From: Eutrigla gurnardus
Lineage: Eukaryota > Chordata > Actinopteri > Perciformes > Triglidae
Assembly (NCBI GenBank): GCA_963514095.1
Contig: OY741276.1
Coordinates: forward strand, 23,577,695 to 23,641,694
DNA: 64,000 bases
Direction of reading: 5' to 3'
The first letter of the stretch is position 1. The number at the start of each line of letters is the position of its first letter. Positions 27,401 through 36,200 of this stretch are shown piece after piece. Under the pieces are notes generated by a model. That model did no database searches, had not been told where the DNA came from, and worked only from the letters and a program-made list of their open reading frames with translations. Both the position numbers and the translations under genes were made by a program.

Positions 27401-30400
27401 GTGACAGATAATCTGACATACCAGAGTCCTCTAAGAGCAGGACTACAGGGACCAAGCCGGATGACATTACTAAATCTAGAGTGTGATAGAGTGGGTTGAA
27501 CCACTGATAGACTGGAAGAGGCTAAAGATCCAATTACGTTCTGGAATTATTTTGCCAAGGAGGTGGAGGGGCAACATAGTATATGGACATTAAAATCTCC
27601 TAGGAGCAGAATCCTGTCATACATTGGCATGACGTGGTATAGAAGATGGATTCGGTTTAGGTGGTCTATAGACTAAATCACAAAGCACTGGTCTTTTACC
27701 TGTGATCGAAAAACTAAGATGTTCACAAGATGAATAGCACTCGAATAATAGAAAAGAGCATTTGCGATTTGTTTTGTAGATGACTGCTCGGTCACCTCCA
27801 CGTCCAGATGATCTGGGCTGGTTTAGAGTCGCCAGGAGGAGGGGCTTCGATTAAAGCCGACACATCTCCTTGACATATCCAGTCGTGGAGAAGACTGCAC
27901 GATACGTTGTAAATTGGCCGCTAACATACTTCCAACAGCAACGGCCCTCAACCCTCTGTGAAGGTAATATAGAGGCCATGCCTATACATCAAGGGCCCAG
28001 TAAAGTGTCATTGCCTTCGAACCAGAAAACAATGGTTTTCTGTAGTTGTTCTTTTGAGAAATTATCCGCTTGCATATGTTAGCAAGTTTTAATGGCTTTG
28101 GTACAGATTGCTTTTCTTTGAAATGGAATTCATTCCCCCATCTCTACTGTTTGTTGATCCAACACTGTGAGGTATCTGCATGAAAATGATAATCACTGCA
28201 GTCATATGACAAAGCGTGGGAGACAGATGCTTTTCAAGATGAAATGCTGGGTTTAGCTGGTGTAAATAAATACCCTGCTGAGAGGCACCAATGGAGATCA
28301 CACTGCCAGATAATATGCATGAGCAGCAAACTACACTATTACATTTGAAGATACAGACTATACTCTTTATAATTTACCCTAAATTATAGCAGGATTGCTT
28401 TGACAAGGTTTGTTATTGATATTCTGCTGACAGTGCTCAACTAACCTGTGCCTAAAGATGACTTACTTGCAAACAATTCTTGACTTTTATGTGGAGAACC
28501 CCTGGACAGGTGATATACACTAACAAGAAATGTCAAACTCGCAATCTAATAAGTCATGCTTGATCTGTGAGGCTGTTAGCCAAAGTGTCAGGCGGAATGA
28601 GAACTCTTACTCAGTTAATCAGGCTCTGCTCTATAACATTATAAAATTAAGATTAGCATAACGATATTGCTGAGGAAAGGGGATCTGACAGCTAAACACT
28701 CTTTTCCCAGCTCCCCCTGAGAGATCCCCAAGGGCCGCTTCAAATGAGCAGCAAGGTGGAGAGTCTAGCAGGGTCTGAATCCCCCATCACACATTAAAAC
28801 GGGGGATTCTGCAAACAAACATTTCTGTGACTTCCAAAACAATCTGACAATCATGCCCAGTTTACACAAATATTGTTGAGGTGCCTTGCAGGAGGTGACC
28901 TTGTCTGTTAGGCTCTTGCTTCAAATGTTTCAGGCAACTATTTCAGTCAGCTTTCATCACCGCGGCCTTCGAGCCAAGACTTAAACCTCTTTGTACGATT
29001 CATTGCATCAAATGAAGCAAAGGCATGCAGCCACAGAGGAGAGAGGTCAGGGTGGGATCTAGGCAGGCCTTTTTTCAGAACAGGTAAAAAAAATAAGTTA
29101 GTATACTGAACCCTTCATCCTGATGAATAACCATAACCCTGATCCTTATTCTGCATAATCAAGTCTGTCTAAATTACCAGGAGAAATGAACCTGTTTTCA
29201 TGTTCATATGGGCACCTGACTACACCTCTAATAGGGGGCAGCAAGGGGGCTTCTGACTGGACGGGCTTCTCTCGCCACAGAGCAGCAGATCAAATCCAAG
29301 GTCCTTTTGAATTGCATGAACTCCGTCTACTGTAATATTATGTTGTATAGATGCAGTGCATAACTGCAACACACGTTTTACTGGTTTAAGCTTAAAAGCT
29401 GCTGGTAAAGTGCATTTTTATATCATATCCGTATCTTGTGTATGATATTAAATGGCTTCCTCTCCAGAAGAGTTTATTAAGATAAGAGAGGATAAAAAAG
29501 TTCTCTCCAGGACGGGCTGCATTCCTCCAACACAGAGCACTCATTTTAGGGTGGTGAAGTGTTTTTCCCAAACAGGATGAGCTCAGGCCCCAGCACCTCA
29601 TCACGACAGCCTGCCCACTGCATCAGTGCATTCAACACTCGTAGGTATATGGCTCTCATCACCATAGCAACCATTGCACAATGTATTCAGTGCCTGGTAA
29701 CTAGTGTAGGCTGAGAAAAACAGGTTGCTTTACCTTTTTTTTTTTTAAATGGTGCAAAACGCCAGGAAGGTGATTCTTCATGCTCTCTGTCTGCTGTCTC
29801 TAAACTGTTAATCCAACGTCTTAATTCTCACAGTTGGCAACACTCGGTCATGTAGTGCTGCCACACATGCAGAAATATATGCAGACACACAAACACTCAT
29901 ACATCCCAGCCACACACTCTACTTGATTTCAGTGATGAAGGAGTGCCTCTAGCTCCCCTTCCTCTTTCTCCTCATTAATATTCCTGATTCTAGAGAGATT
30001 CACACTGAGTTGACCCAGCAGACACTTCATACAGAGGACAAGATTAGTACACAGTGTTTTCACAGGACACAGTGTTTTCTTGCGCTACTTTAAATGAACT
30101 TAAAGTTTATTTTTTAATTGATTGAAAAGTGATTTTCTCCCCCTTCTCATCCTCAAACTTTGGTAATCTTCACATGCATGTATACAAACCCTTTTCATTG
30201 AAACACTATAGAGAAACTGCATCATTCTATCTTTTAATAAAAGGATGAAAAAAACAAAAACAAAACTATCCCACAACAATTTACATGAATAGTGAAGTGC
30301 AATTTGAGGCATTTCTGAACGTGTAGGTGTTGAGTGTTGTACTTACTGCACTCATGTGTCTGTATAATCAACACTCACGCCCCCACACACTCAGCCTTGG

Positions 30401-32173
30401 CGACTTGACCTGCTCATTCGTTCATTTCAACATGGGCTTTATATGACAGACAGTTTTCCATCAGTGCAAATATTCATCTAAGACATGAAGATTTATTGAG
30501 TTCAAAAAGGAAGAATTCTGTCACTAAAGAGAGATCTTTTCAGTTTTTTTTAATGGCACATTGAACAAAACTTAAATTTAAGTGATTGTGACATGAGATT
30601 GTTGATCAGGGATTTCCCTTAAAGTCTCTTCTTTCAGTTCTGAGACGACAGCTTCAGTAAAGAATAGTGTATATTTCAACCCACTGATCCCGTCCTACCT
30701 GCTCTTTGATCTCCTGGAGCTTGTTGCTCTGCTCCCGGATGTCATGGAGGAGCTGCAGAGCTTTATCGTCCTCCTGTGTCACCTCCATGCGAGCCTGTTC
30801 CAAACTGCGCTTCAGACTCTGAAACCAAGACATTCACATGTTCGGTCAGTGGACAGTTTGTTGGGTACACCCAGCTAGAGCTAAATACAGTCTTAACAGC
30901 TCTTCAATGGTTGTGGTGTGACATTTTGGATGAAATTACTTGAAATAGGTGTTGATTTTACTCTGTGGTCATTTTGGAGGCTGTGCTGTTGAATTTGATT
31001 GAGTTATGCTGAAAGCTGTTTCTGATTTCTTTGTCCACAAAAGTTAAGTCATTAACTCTCCTGTCCAATCGAGCTTGAATTCATGGTGTTAAAAGAATTT
31101 TTCCGTAAACGAATAAATTCCCCCAAGGAGGAGATCGGAGACATAAGTAAAGTCGACGTCTGACTTTAATCTTGTACAAGAGGAGCAGTTACAATGCAAC
31201 AACGTGTGAGGATGCTACAGAGGAAGTGCTCTAATCATTGTTGTGACTTGAGTCTTTTAAAGGCACAGGAGATAACGCGTCATTGACAACATGTAATACA
31301 AGACATCATGTGCACAGGGCCCCTTATAACGGTTAGCTGTTAGCAGGATAGCTTTAGGCCCTGTTTAGGTCATCAGTGGAAATACTAAAGTCATTAAAAC
31401 ACTAAAATCATGTGGTCATACAAAATTGTTATAACACATGGTTTTAGCCAACTTTTAAAAATGTATTTTGATACTCACTATAACTTGGGTAAGAATGGCC
31501 ACCGCCTCCCTGAGCCCGCAAAGTTCAGAGTAAATGTGAGTTCCCCCTGACACGGGGAAAATATCAACATGCAAGGAGTTGGTGCCCAAAAAAGGGTTCC
31601 CTCAGCAACCTTGTGCAAAACACTGTCGGCTGTTTTTCCGAGAATATGCAGCAACTAAAAACTGATGATATTTACAATTAATGGAAATTCCTCATGAAAA
31701 ATGTATTTTGAGTGCTTTTTGATTGCGATCCAGGATAAAATCCTATATCATCCGAACCCTAATGCACAAGCACATGTTTAATCTTCTACAAATGTGCTTT
31801 ATCTTCAGGGATACAAACATTTTTTTCAACCAATGTCTTTTATTAATTATTTTTTTATTTTTTGATGTCATGCATTTTTAAAAGGTGAGGTTTTGTGAAT
31901 GTTAATGATTATGTCTTCTAATTGGTTTTTAATGAAAAGTATCAATAGTAAACCGGATGTGATGCCCATATTGGCCAGCCCCAGTGTCCATGGATGCACG
32001 TCCCCTGTCGGGGCTACAGGGCGACTCACAGTGCATTCTGTGATATAGGTTGCAAGGTCCTGTTCCAGGATGGTCCTCTGGGTCTCTGAGGCCTTCAACT
32101 CTATATCCTTCTGCTGCAGCACCGACTCAAGGTCAGACATCTTCCTCTGGACAAGTGAGATCTCCTGCTCAAC
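1082..32173 (-). CDS. cit: Citron (kinase-less, citron-N-like), 36 exons
   Basis: Citron is a Rho-binding scaffold of the cleavage furrow and midbody; a kinase-less form (citron-N) works in neurons. Exons in transcription order (high to low): 32173-32030, 30818-30699, 25772-25602, 25457-25404, 25250-25197, 23991-23851, 22318-22193, 20578-20483, 20256-20140, 19932-19823, 19529-19355, 18618-18421, 18274-18221, 15217-15020, 13336-13143, 12661-12526, 12432-12328, 12087-11947, 11716-11609, 11158-10933, 10846-10688, 9617-9447, 7519-7339, 6705-6617, 6513-6409, 6181-6012, 4440-4360, 4058-3923, 3539-3400, 3286-3194, 2726-2618, 2392-2264, 2130-2050, 1952-1874, 1780-1607, 1379-1082. All junctions are AG/GT and phases match, giving 1620 codons plus a stop. 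Human citron kinase is about 2,030 residues; the missing part is the N-terminal kinase. The true start codon was not found. Exon identity comes from recalled similarity to mammalian CIT. Teleosts may carry two cit paralogs; which one this is cannot be told. Confidence 0.93.
1607..4440 (-). CDS. cit: cit CNH (citron homology) domain exons
   Basis: Nine exons (4440-4360, 4058-3923, 3539-3400, 3286-3194, 2726-2618, 2392-2264, 2130-2050, 1952-1874, 1780-1607) encode the CNH domain, predicted to fold as a beta-propeller for protein interaction. Recognisable strands are KLLGNSLLKLEGDDRLDINC, VGSEEGLYALNVIKNSLTHI, ERALCLVEIKRVKQSLAQSH, FETVKGCHLFAAGR, CICAAMPNKITILRYNDN, IIIGTNKFYEIEMKQF, EFGVFVDTYGRRSRTEDIK, REPYLFVTYFNSLDVIE and RYLGPAISSGAIYLASSYQ. 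Identity to mammalian citron is very high and no frameshift or stop interrupts it. The acceptor of 3539-3400 is preceded by a long TG tract on the sense strand. Confidence 0.95.
3028..3093. repeat. (TA)n microsatellite
   Basis: About 33 uninterrupted TA units within the cit intron between exons 3286-3194 and 2726-2618. Confidence 0.97.
3545..3655. repeat. (CA)n compound microsatellite beside a cit splice acceptor
   Basis: About 30 CA units, then two shorter CA blocks separated by TTAAA. On the transcribed strand it is a TG tract ending five bases before the acceptor AG of exon 3539-3400, and it replaces the usual polypyrimidine tract. Confidence 0.96.
4441..6011 (-). other. cit intron between PH and CNH exons, with a 23-G run
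   Basis: No coding exon was found in these 1.57 kb. The notable content is an uninterrupted run of 23 G at 5504-5526. The 5590-5890 stretch has open frames on both strands, but none shows family similarity. Confidence 0.7.
6012..6705 (-). CDS. cit: cit PH domain exons
   Basis: Exons 6705-6617, 6513-6409 and 6181-6012, with the end of 7519-7339, encode a pleckstrin-homology domain. Markers are the first strand LEGWMKQP, then GWERKYMVLDGTKVSIYE, then GAVGASELPNTAKS, and the C-terminal helix with its conserved tryptophan in DKQRWVAVMESVV. PH domains usually bind phosphoinositides or protein partners at membranes; the citron ligand is not shown by the sequence. The last exon ends with SREKAEADA at a GTGAGT donor, directly before the CNH block. 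Confidence 0.93.
7339..9617 (-). CDS. cit: cit C1 (phorbol-ester/DAG-type) zinc finger exons
   Basis: Exons 9617-9447 and 7519-7339 together encode a C1 finger. It opens with HRFTVGLNMRAAKC, runs through CLDTVHFGRQ and ends CHPKCSPCLPATC. All expected zinc ligands are present with spacing H-x12-C-x2-C-x12-C-x2-C-x4-H-x2-C-x7-C, so the finger looks intact. Upstream of it a highly charged insert (RDRERERERV, 9574-9555) is encoded by a short GA-type repeat inside the exon. The second exon continues into a linker and ends at the start of the PH domain (HLEGWMKQP). A Tc1 relic sits in the intron between the two exons. Confidence 0.94.
7628..7705. repeat. Fragment of a common fish LINE-type repeat
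   Basis: The text CTGTGGGAGGAACCCGGAA followed by AACAAACTCCACACAGA is the familiar consensus block seen in many fish interspersed repeats of non-LTR origin (recognised from memory). It lies in the same intron as the Tc1 relic. Confidence 0.6.
7925..8010. repeat. AT-rich fragment related to the minisatellite at 1-470
   Basis: Contains ATATGACTACTGACTTTTTTTTTTATGACATACTA-like text (written here in shortened form), with the same TATGACTTTTT and ATGACATACTA modules as the window's left end. Confidence 0.5.
8094..8157. repeat. Poly-C tract followed by (CA)n
   Basis: About 36 C at 8094-8129 run straight into about 14 CA units. It lies about 70 bases left of the Tc1 relic, inside a cit intron. 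Confidence 0.96.
8396..8486. repeat. Triplicated 18-mer separated by TA-rich spacers
   Basis: TGGTACTGTGATAGGATG occurs three times exactly (8396-8413, 8422-8439, 8469-8486) inside the Tc1 relic, with TATATA spacers of 8 and 29 bases. Confidence 0.95.
8781..9163 (+). pseudogene. Broken Tc1-type transposase
   Basis: Two overlapping frames, 8781-8981 and 8909-9163, together resemble the C-terminal half of a Tc1 transposase, including HDCAPEHKA and SPDLNPIEHLWDELE. The N-terminal DNA-binding half (about 8355-8700) is recognisable only as scattered DNA-level similarity and contains a local TA-rich expansion. No intact reading frame exists. Confidence 0.85.
10471..10494 (-). CDS. cit: Candidate 24-base in-frame cassette microexon of cit
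   Basis: Between exons 10846-10688 and 9617-9447 there is a minus-strand TTTCAG acceptor, 24 bases, and a strong GTAAGT donor. Inclusion keeps the frame: the split E codon is retained and RRRVTFE plus a split K codon is inserted, so the local protein reads TPE-E-RRRVTFE-KFSRR. Both flanking introns are phase 1, as is this exon. The inserted block is short, basic and would sit just before the C1 domain. It is not in the human sequence I recall, so it may be optional, lineage-specific or accidental. Confidence 0.45.
10688..15217 (-). CDS. cit: cit coiled-coil, C-terminal part, and linker to C1
   Basis: Eight exons (15217-15020, 13336-13143, 12661-12526, 12432-12328, 12087-11947, 11716-11609, 11158-10933, 10846-10688) encode residues about 521-942 of the assembled frame. 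Diagnostic stretches are AELNRQNFYLSKQLDEAS, LNDELLEKERQW, KEHKAEIVALQQALKDQK, LNDLEKKHAMLEMNA, HIFRLTQGLQ, TDLEYQLENIQ, and HEKVKMEGT with QQTKLIDFLQAQ. The Rho/Rac-binding segment of citron lies in the distal coiled coil (established knowledge); I cannot place its edges exactly. After a KKKK cluster the exon 11158-10933 contains a Q/A/G/P-rich insert and then resumes helix. The last exon ends in the linker ERRKATATPE, leaving one base that is completed by the first C1 exon. Confidence 0.92.
11909..11938. repeat. (GT)n microsatellite beside a cit splice donor
   Basis: Fifteen GT units. On the cit sense strand this is a CA repeat that starts eight bases after the donor GT of exon 12087-11947. 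Confidence 0.97.
12743..12808. repeat. (TA)n(CA)n microsatellite
   Basis: About six TA units followed by about 27 CA units in a cit intron. Confidence 0.97.
13337..15019 (-). other. cit intron without recognised exons
   Basis: The 1.7 kb between exons 15217-15020 and 13336-13143 is mixed-composition sequence. The 14165-14570 block is C-rich and open on both strands, but no family similarity was seen. Confidence 0.6.
15218..18220 (-). other. cit intron (3.0 kb), nothing recognised
   Basis: Unremarkable AT-biased sequence. No exon, RNA gene or identifiable element was recognised. Confidence 0.6.
18221..32173 (-). CDS. cit: cit exons 1-13 of the window: coiled-coil, N-terminal part
   Basis: Thirteen exons encode about 520 residues rich in E, Q, K, L and R with heptad character. 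Recognisable stretches are ELKASETQR and QDLATYITEC (exon 32173-32030), DDKALQLLHDIREQS (30818-30699), ARRRSDLYESELKESR (25772-25602), QIQQMADKIL (22318-22193), INAMDSK and ANKLAANSS (19932-19823), ELRQQKFYLES (19529-19355) and AHRDEIQRKFDALR (18274-18221), all close to mammalian citron. This region mediates self-association and partner binding in the family (established knowledge). Three of the exons (25457-25404, 25250-25197, 18274-18221) are exactly 54 bases and start and end at codon boundaries. Confidence 0.93.
18363..18418. repeat. (TC)n microsatellite abutting a cit splice donor
   Basis: About 28 TC units. On the sense strand it is a GA repeat starting within five bases of the donor GT (18420-18419) of exon 18618-18421. 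Confidence 0.97.
18961..19175 (-). repeat. Dispersed repeat family, copy A
   Basis: Contains, in order, TTAGTAGCTAA, CTGTCAATCACAAGGT, ATAAACTCATGTTAACAATG, TTTACTGAAATAATA and GACTTCCATGCAATCTGAC. The same modules occur in reverse orientation at 55610-55800 and 63020-63175, and in this orientation at 24140-24260. Confidence 0.7.
20690..22140. other. Intronic stretch of cit with possible decayed DNA-transposon ends
   Basis: No exon lies between 22193 and 20578. Motifs such as AATGCATTG (20872-20880) and a similar CAATGCATGATGG block near 21580 resemble inverted ends of a non-autonomous element, but I could not define boundaries. Confidence 0.25.
22319..23850 (-). other. cit intron, nothing recognised
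   Basis: AT-biased intron of 1.5 kb between exons 23991-23851 and 22318-22193. No feature beyond short A runs. Confidence 0.6.
24140..24260 (-). repeat. Dispersed repeat family, copy B
   Basis: GAAACTAGAGATTGAGAC, ACTCATGTTTACAATGTTTT and a CCCCTGATGG block match the reverse complement of the 55.6 kb copy. Confidence 0.65.
25790..25935. repeat. Imperfect GA-rich purine tract
   Basis: GAGAGGAGAAGAGACAGGA-like units recur. On the cit sense strand this is a 140-base pyrimidine-rich tract just upstream of the acceptor of exon 25772-25602. Confidence 0.85.
26985..27855 (-). mobile_element. L2-like non-LTR retrotransposon fossil (endonuclease and reverse transcriptase pieces)
   Basis: On the minus strand the order is endonuclease then reverse transcriptase, as in intact LINEs. 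Endonuclease pieces include RGGDRAVIYKTN, YRPPKPNPS and YDRILLLGDFNVHI (about 27820-27575). The reverse transcriptase piece (about 27130-27000) includes CSVLVLLKLRAAFHTVDHN, where the catalytic-type D of the usual LDLSAAFDTVDH block is replaced (LKLRAAFHTVDH). Stops and frame breaks show it is dead. It lies inside the 25773-30698 intron of cit in the same orientation. Confidence 0.82.
27856..30698 (-). other. Remainder of the largest cit intron, nothing recognised
   Basis: No exon, RNA gene or identifiable element was seen. Composition is AT-biased with a few A or T runs. Confidence 0.55.
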
Positions 32174-33231
32174 CTGCAAACAACAACATAGCGTGGACTG
32201 AACTTTTCTCTGACAGTTTAGATACATTTTCTTTCCAAATTATGTTTTGGGCTTTTTTGTCTTTTTTTTAATTACGCATATTACAGTGTAGATGCATTAA
32301 TGACGTCTTCTGTCGAAAATATATATTAGTAAAAACGCAGGGGTAATGTTTGTGTGTTTCTATTCCTTTGATATTCTTGGTTTCCTTTTCATTTTATTTG
32401 CTTGTTTTAATGTTTTTTTGGAGGGTGGGGGGTTGTTTCCCCCCCCAATGCTTTTAATGTTTTATGTAAAGCACTTTGAATTACCTTGTTGTTGAAAGGT
32501 GCTATACAAATAACATTGCCTTGCCTTGTGTGGGCAAGTGTACGAGACTGCACTTGTTTGGTGGCACATGTCATTGATAGTGACTGATACAATCAGATGA
32601 GCCATTACAGTATTACAGGCCCCGAGGAGCATTGGAAACCAACAGCAGGGGCTGGCAGCGCCGCCACAGATGCAGTCACAGCACTTAGTATAGAGCAGCA
32701 CTAACACACAGTCAGTATGCCGACGCATGCTCAGACCTCCATGGTGCCACAGCGTGGGGCTGGAGCTCGTTAACGCAATGGTAACATGGTACTGGAATCC
32801 ACATGCTGCACAGAATCAGTGTACGTCCAACATGTTTAACAGACAGATGTAGTGAACTGACACGATGTACTGTGGATAGATGGAAGTAACAAAGTACATT
32901 TCCATGTATTACTGCATTCTCTAACTCAGGAGCAGATATTTGTAGATTTGTTTGGTATCCAATGTGCTGCAGCGGTCTTCATCATTCTTGCATTAGCTCA
33001 TGGAGGTGACTTTACAGCATCGCATCGTTTTGTGGCCCTACCAACAGGTTTCATTTGAAATCATATGGACTTCATTACCCTAAACCTCTTCATGTATGTG
33101 TTCAGAACAACCAACCTGCATCCAATCATGCACCAAAAGCTTATTAGTGTAGCCTGAACAACAGATTCATGCCACAAGGATAGCCTTATTTCACAGATAT
33201 TCAGAGAGTGATGTGAAATACTCAAATACAT

Positions 33232-33233
<2 letters not shown>

Positions 33234-33276
<43 letters not shown>
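33234..33276. repeat. (CA)n microsatellite
   Basis: About 21 CA units upstream of the first recognised cit exon. Confidence 0.97.
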
Positions 33277-33277
<1 letters not shown>

Positions 33278-36200
33278 AGCTCAGCTACAGTGTAGAGGCA
33301 AACTCACAAACAGATGGCTGATTTCGCTCGTTCTGGAAACAAACTCTTACCATGTGAAGAGTAATACCTGTGACATGTGTCCGGCGATTCAGGCTGTTTT
33401 GTGTTTTTAATGAGGCTTTTCCGAAGGAGACAGTCTTATCTAGAGAGTTGATGGATGTGCAGTCACTAATCTGGAGGAGAGGAGAGCGTGGAAATAGGAG
33501 GGGAGATAGGGAACAGGGAGAGAAACGGGAGGGAAAGAGTCTTTATACACAACCCCTCTGGAAACACTTCACTTTTATAACAATCACACTGTCTGATTGG
33601 TCAGTTGGAATAATCAGCCTTCAGTAGAAGTGACAGCATGCTGTGGAATTTACATGACAAAATGTTTAAACATACACGGGTTATCAAAACTCAAAGTCAT
33701 GCAATCAGAACTAGATCTACTGATTCAATGTGCCCTATTCATATACATTTCAAAACCAAATAAGGTAACCATGTGTATTAAGGTCCTTATAATCGGTTGG
33801 TATTAATATGCAATGCAATGCAATATGCAAGCATTTTAAACACATGTATTATAAGATTATGAGACCACTTTTAACTGTATTATATAAGCACTATTAAGCT
33901 AACTGTCAAAAGGGTTTAGTAAAGGATTTATTAACACCAACAAGACTTTGCTCTCGCTTTAGATCCAGTAGCTGCAAAAAGCACATTTAACTGTTAATAA
34001 ATATGCATTATTAAGTATGTATTCAAATGAATAACAATAACGTAATAAATGTCTAATAATCTAACAATAAATGGTTTGTTTATTAACACTTGAAAGTTCA
34101 TTTGTATTTTATAAGGAAGTATAAGGGCCTTATTACATATTAACTCATGTTTATATACCAAAAAGAGGAATTAGCAATCAAGCACTGAAAAGCACTTTTA
34201 TTTTTGTGTAAGCAGGAACAAGATCACACGGATGGCAGGCAGATAAAATATGTGGCTCACAGGAGATCCATCGTGTTGACCAAATATGCGCTCATGTTCC
34301 CGCTCACCAGAAACTATAAATAGCCTGCTTGTGTTCACACAACAGCCTCTTTTACCACCGCTGGATATATTTGGCAGCTTTTGTGATCAAGAGGCAGGCA
34401 GAAGAATGAGCGACAGAGGGAGAATGTCTATAAAAAGCAGAGGCTCACCTCCCACTCTTCCCTACAGTACCAAGTTCAGCTTACACAAGGACTCGCCTGG
34501 ATGTGGGTTTGCTGTTGCATGGTAGTGGATTGTGGTATAGATTGTCTGTTTTTTGACCGTGCTCCACTGCGTGTCTCTCCAACCGTCACACTGCTGCAAA
34601 GATGATCAAAAAGCCAACGCTGAGCAGGCATTGCAGATAAACAACGGATACTGTGAGTCTCTAGAGATGACTCTGGTGCTTGCTAATATTTGCCCAGAAA
34701 CGTCACTGATGTAATCATTATGCTTCCAGGGTCATTCTAGGGGTGAGTTGTTCGGTAACCACGCAGAATGTGCCCAAAGTGGATCCGAATATTGCTGCCT
34801 GCTATTCCAGTTTCATCGGCATGAGTGATGGTTGCCTCAGCAAAGTGTTAGCTGGGTAAAGCTTTCTCTATAGCAACCTGCTGCTCTTCAGCCAGTGAGC
34901 ACAGGACATCAAGGGCTGTTTGGTGATGAGAAGTCCAACGTGGTTGTTGCTCTGAAACCAGGTGTCGGGTAGTTAGAGAAACCATTTTAACCTTGTGATC
35001 CCTCACAGACTTCCACAGAAGCCTTCCCTGGCTCATGTTTCCCTGATGGCTCTCAGAGCTCCGAACACACTAATGAATGTCATTCATGCTGAGACATGAT
35101 CATAACTGAATGATTTATTGTTGCGCACTTCTTTCCGACGTGGACAACTTCCACACGACCAGTGGTAAAGATGGTGCTTACAGCGTGCCATCCGGGAACG
35201 AAGCACCAGATGGGACTCAGATCTGGCTGTCTTCCTCCTAGACTCAAGTGATAGCTGACTGCCCATAATGAGCTGAGCTAGCAGACTGTGCAGCTGGGCC
35301 CCTCCTCTGCAATAATTATATCCCTGAAAGATATTACTAATAACTATGCTTTTAAAAGCTCATTACAACAACAAGAACGCGTCTGACCGCTGAGCTGGCC
35401 TATCTGTGTTTGCTGAACATTTCCATATTTATGTTTTTGAAACCTAACGGCTACATGTTCCAGTCCTGGAAGCCATTTGATTACAGTACCTTCAATCACA
35501 AATACGGTTTGTTTTGTAGAGCTCATCAACAACAGAACGGTGAGATTGAGAGGAACGCCGGCTTCCAAATCAGGTGAGGAGCTCTTTTTCGTGGGCTGAA
35601 TAATGTGTGCTGGTCTGAGTCAGAGTTGTTGAAGAGGAGGAGAGTGGAGAGAGGTTGCATCCCAGTCAGGGTGGTGCTCTACATTCAGTCTGCAGGGTGA
35701 CCAGGGGCCAGTGCTACTGTTGGAGCTGTAGGCAGCGGTGAATCACAGACCTGTTGCAGCACAAGTGGCACAGATCCTTCTCTAAAAACAAGCTCATGGT
35801 CGCTCTACCATCTTTCATCCCATTCCTTTTCATTTCCTACCTATTCTCATGATAACACGAGAATAATAAATTAGTAATACCTCATGCAAACGTGATTTTC
35901 CACCTCTTTGGTTTCGTGCTTACTGCCAGAGGCTTTGAAGATTAGGGAAGGTTTACGTCGGCCAATCCGTAAATGCAGCCTCGTCCATAAAACCTGTGCT
36001 TGATATTACTTGGCTATACATTTTTGGAGCCGCATTATAGGCGTAGTGCTTTTGCAGTGGTTAGCACAATTCATGTGAATGCATTCTAATAGACTTTTTA
36101 GGAAAAACATATTTTTACAGGTTTAAATTTGTTTGCATCAGGGTTATTAAACTATGTTGTCCAGGGGCCACGTTTTCAAAAAGCTCAGGGACCTGTTCTG

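Noticed and set aside
33370..33471. Minus-strand open segment between TCCTCCAG and ACAG|GTATTA
   Set aside because: It would end in phase 1, but the next cit exon begins in phase 0, and no citron similarity was seen.
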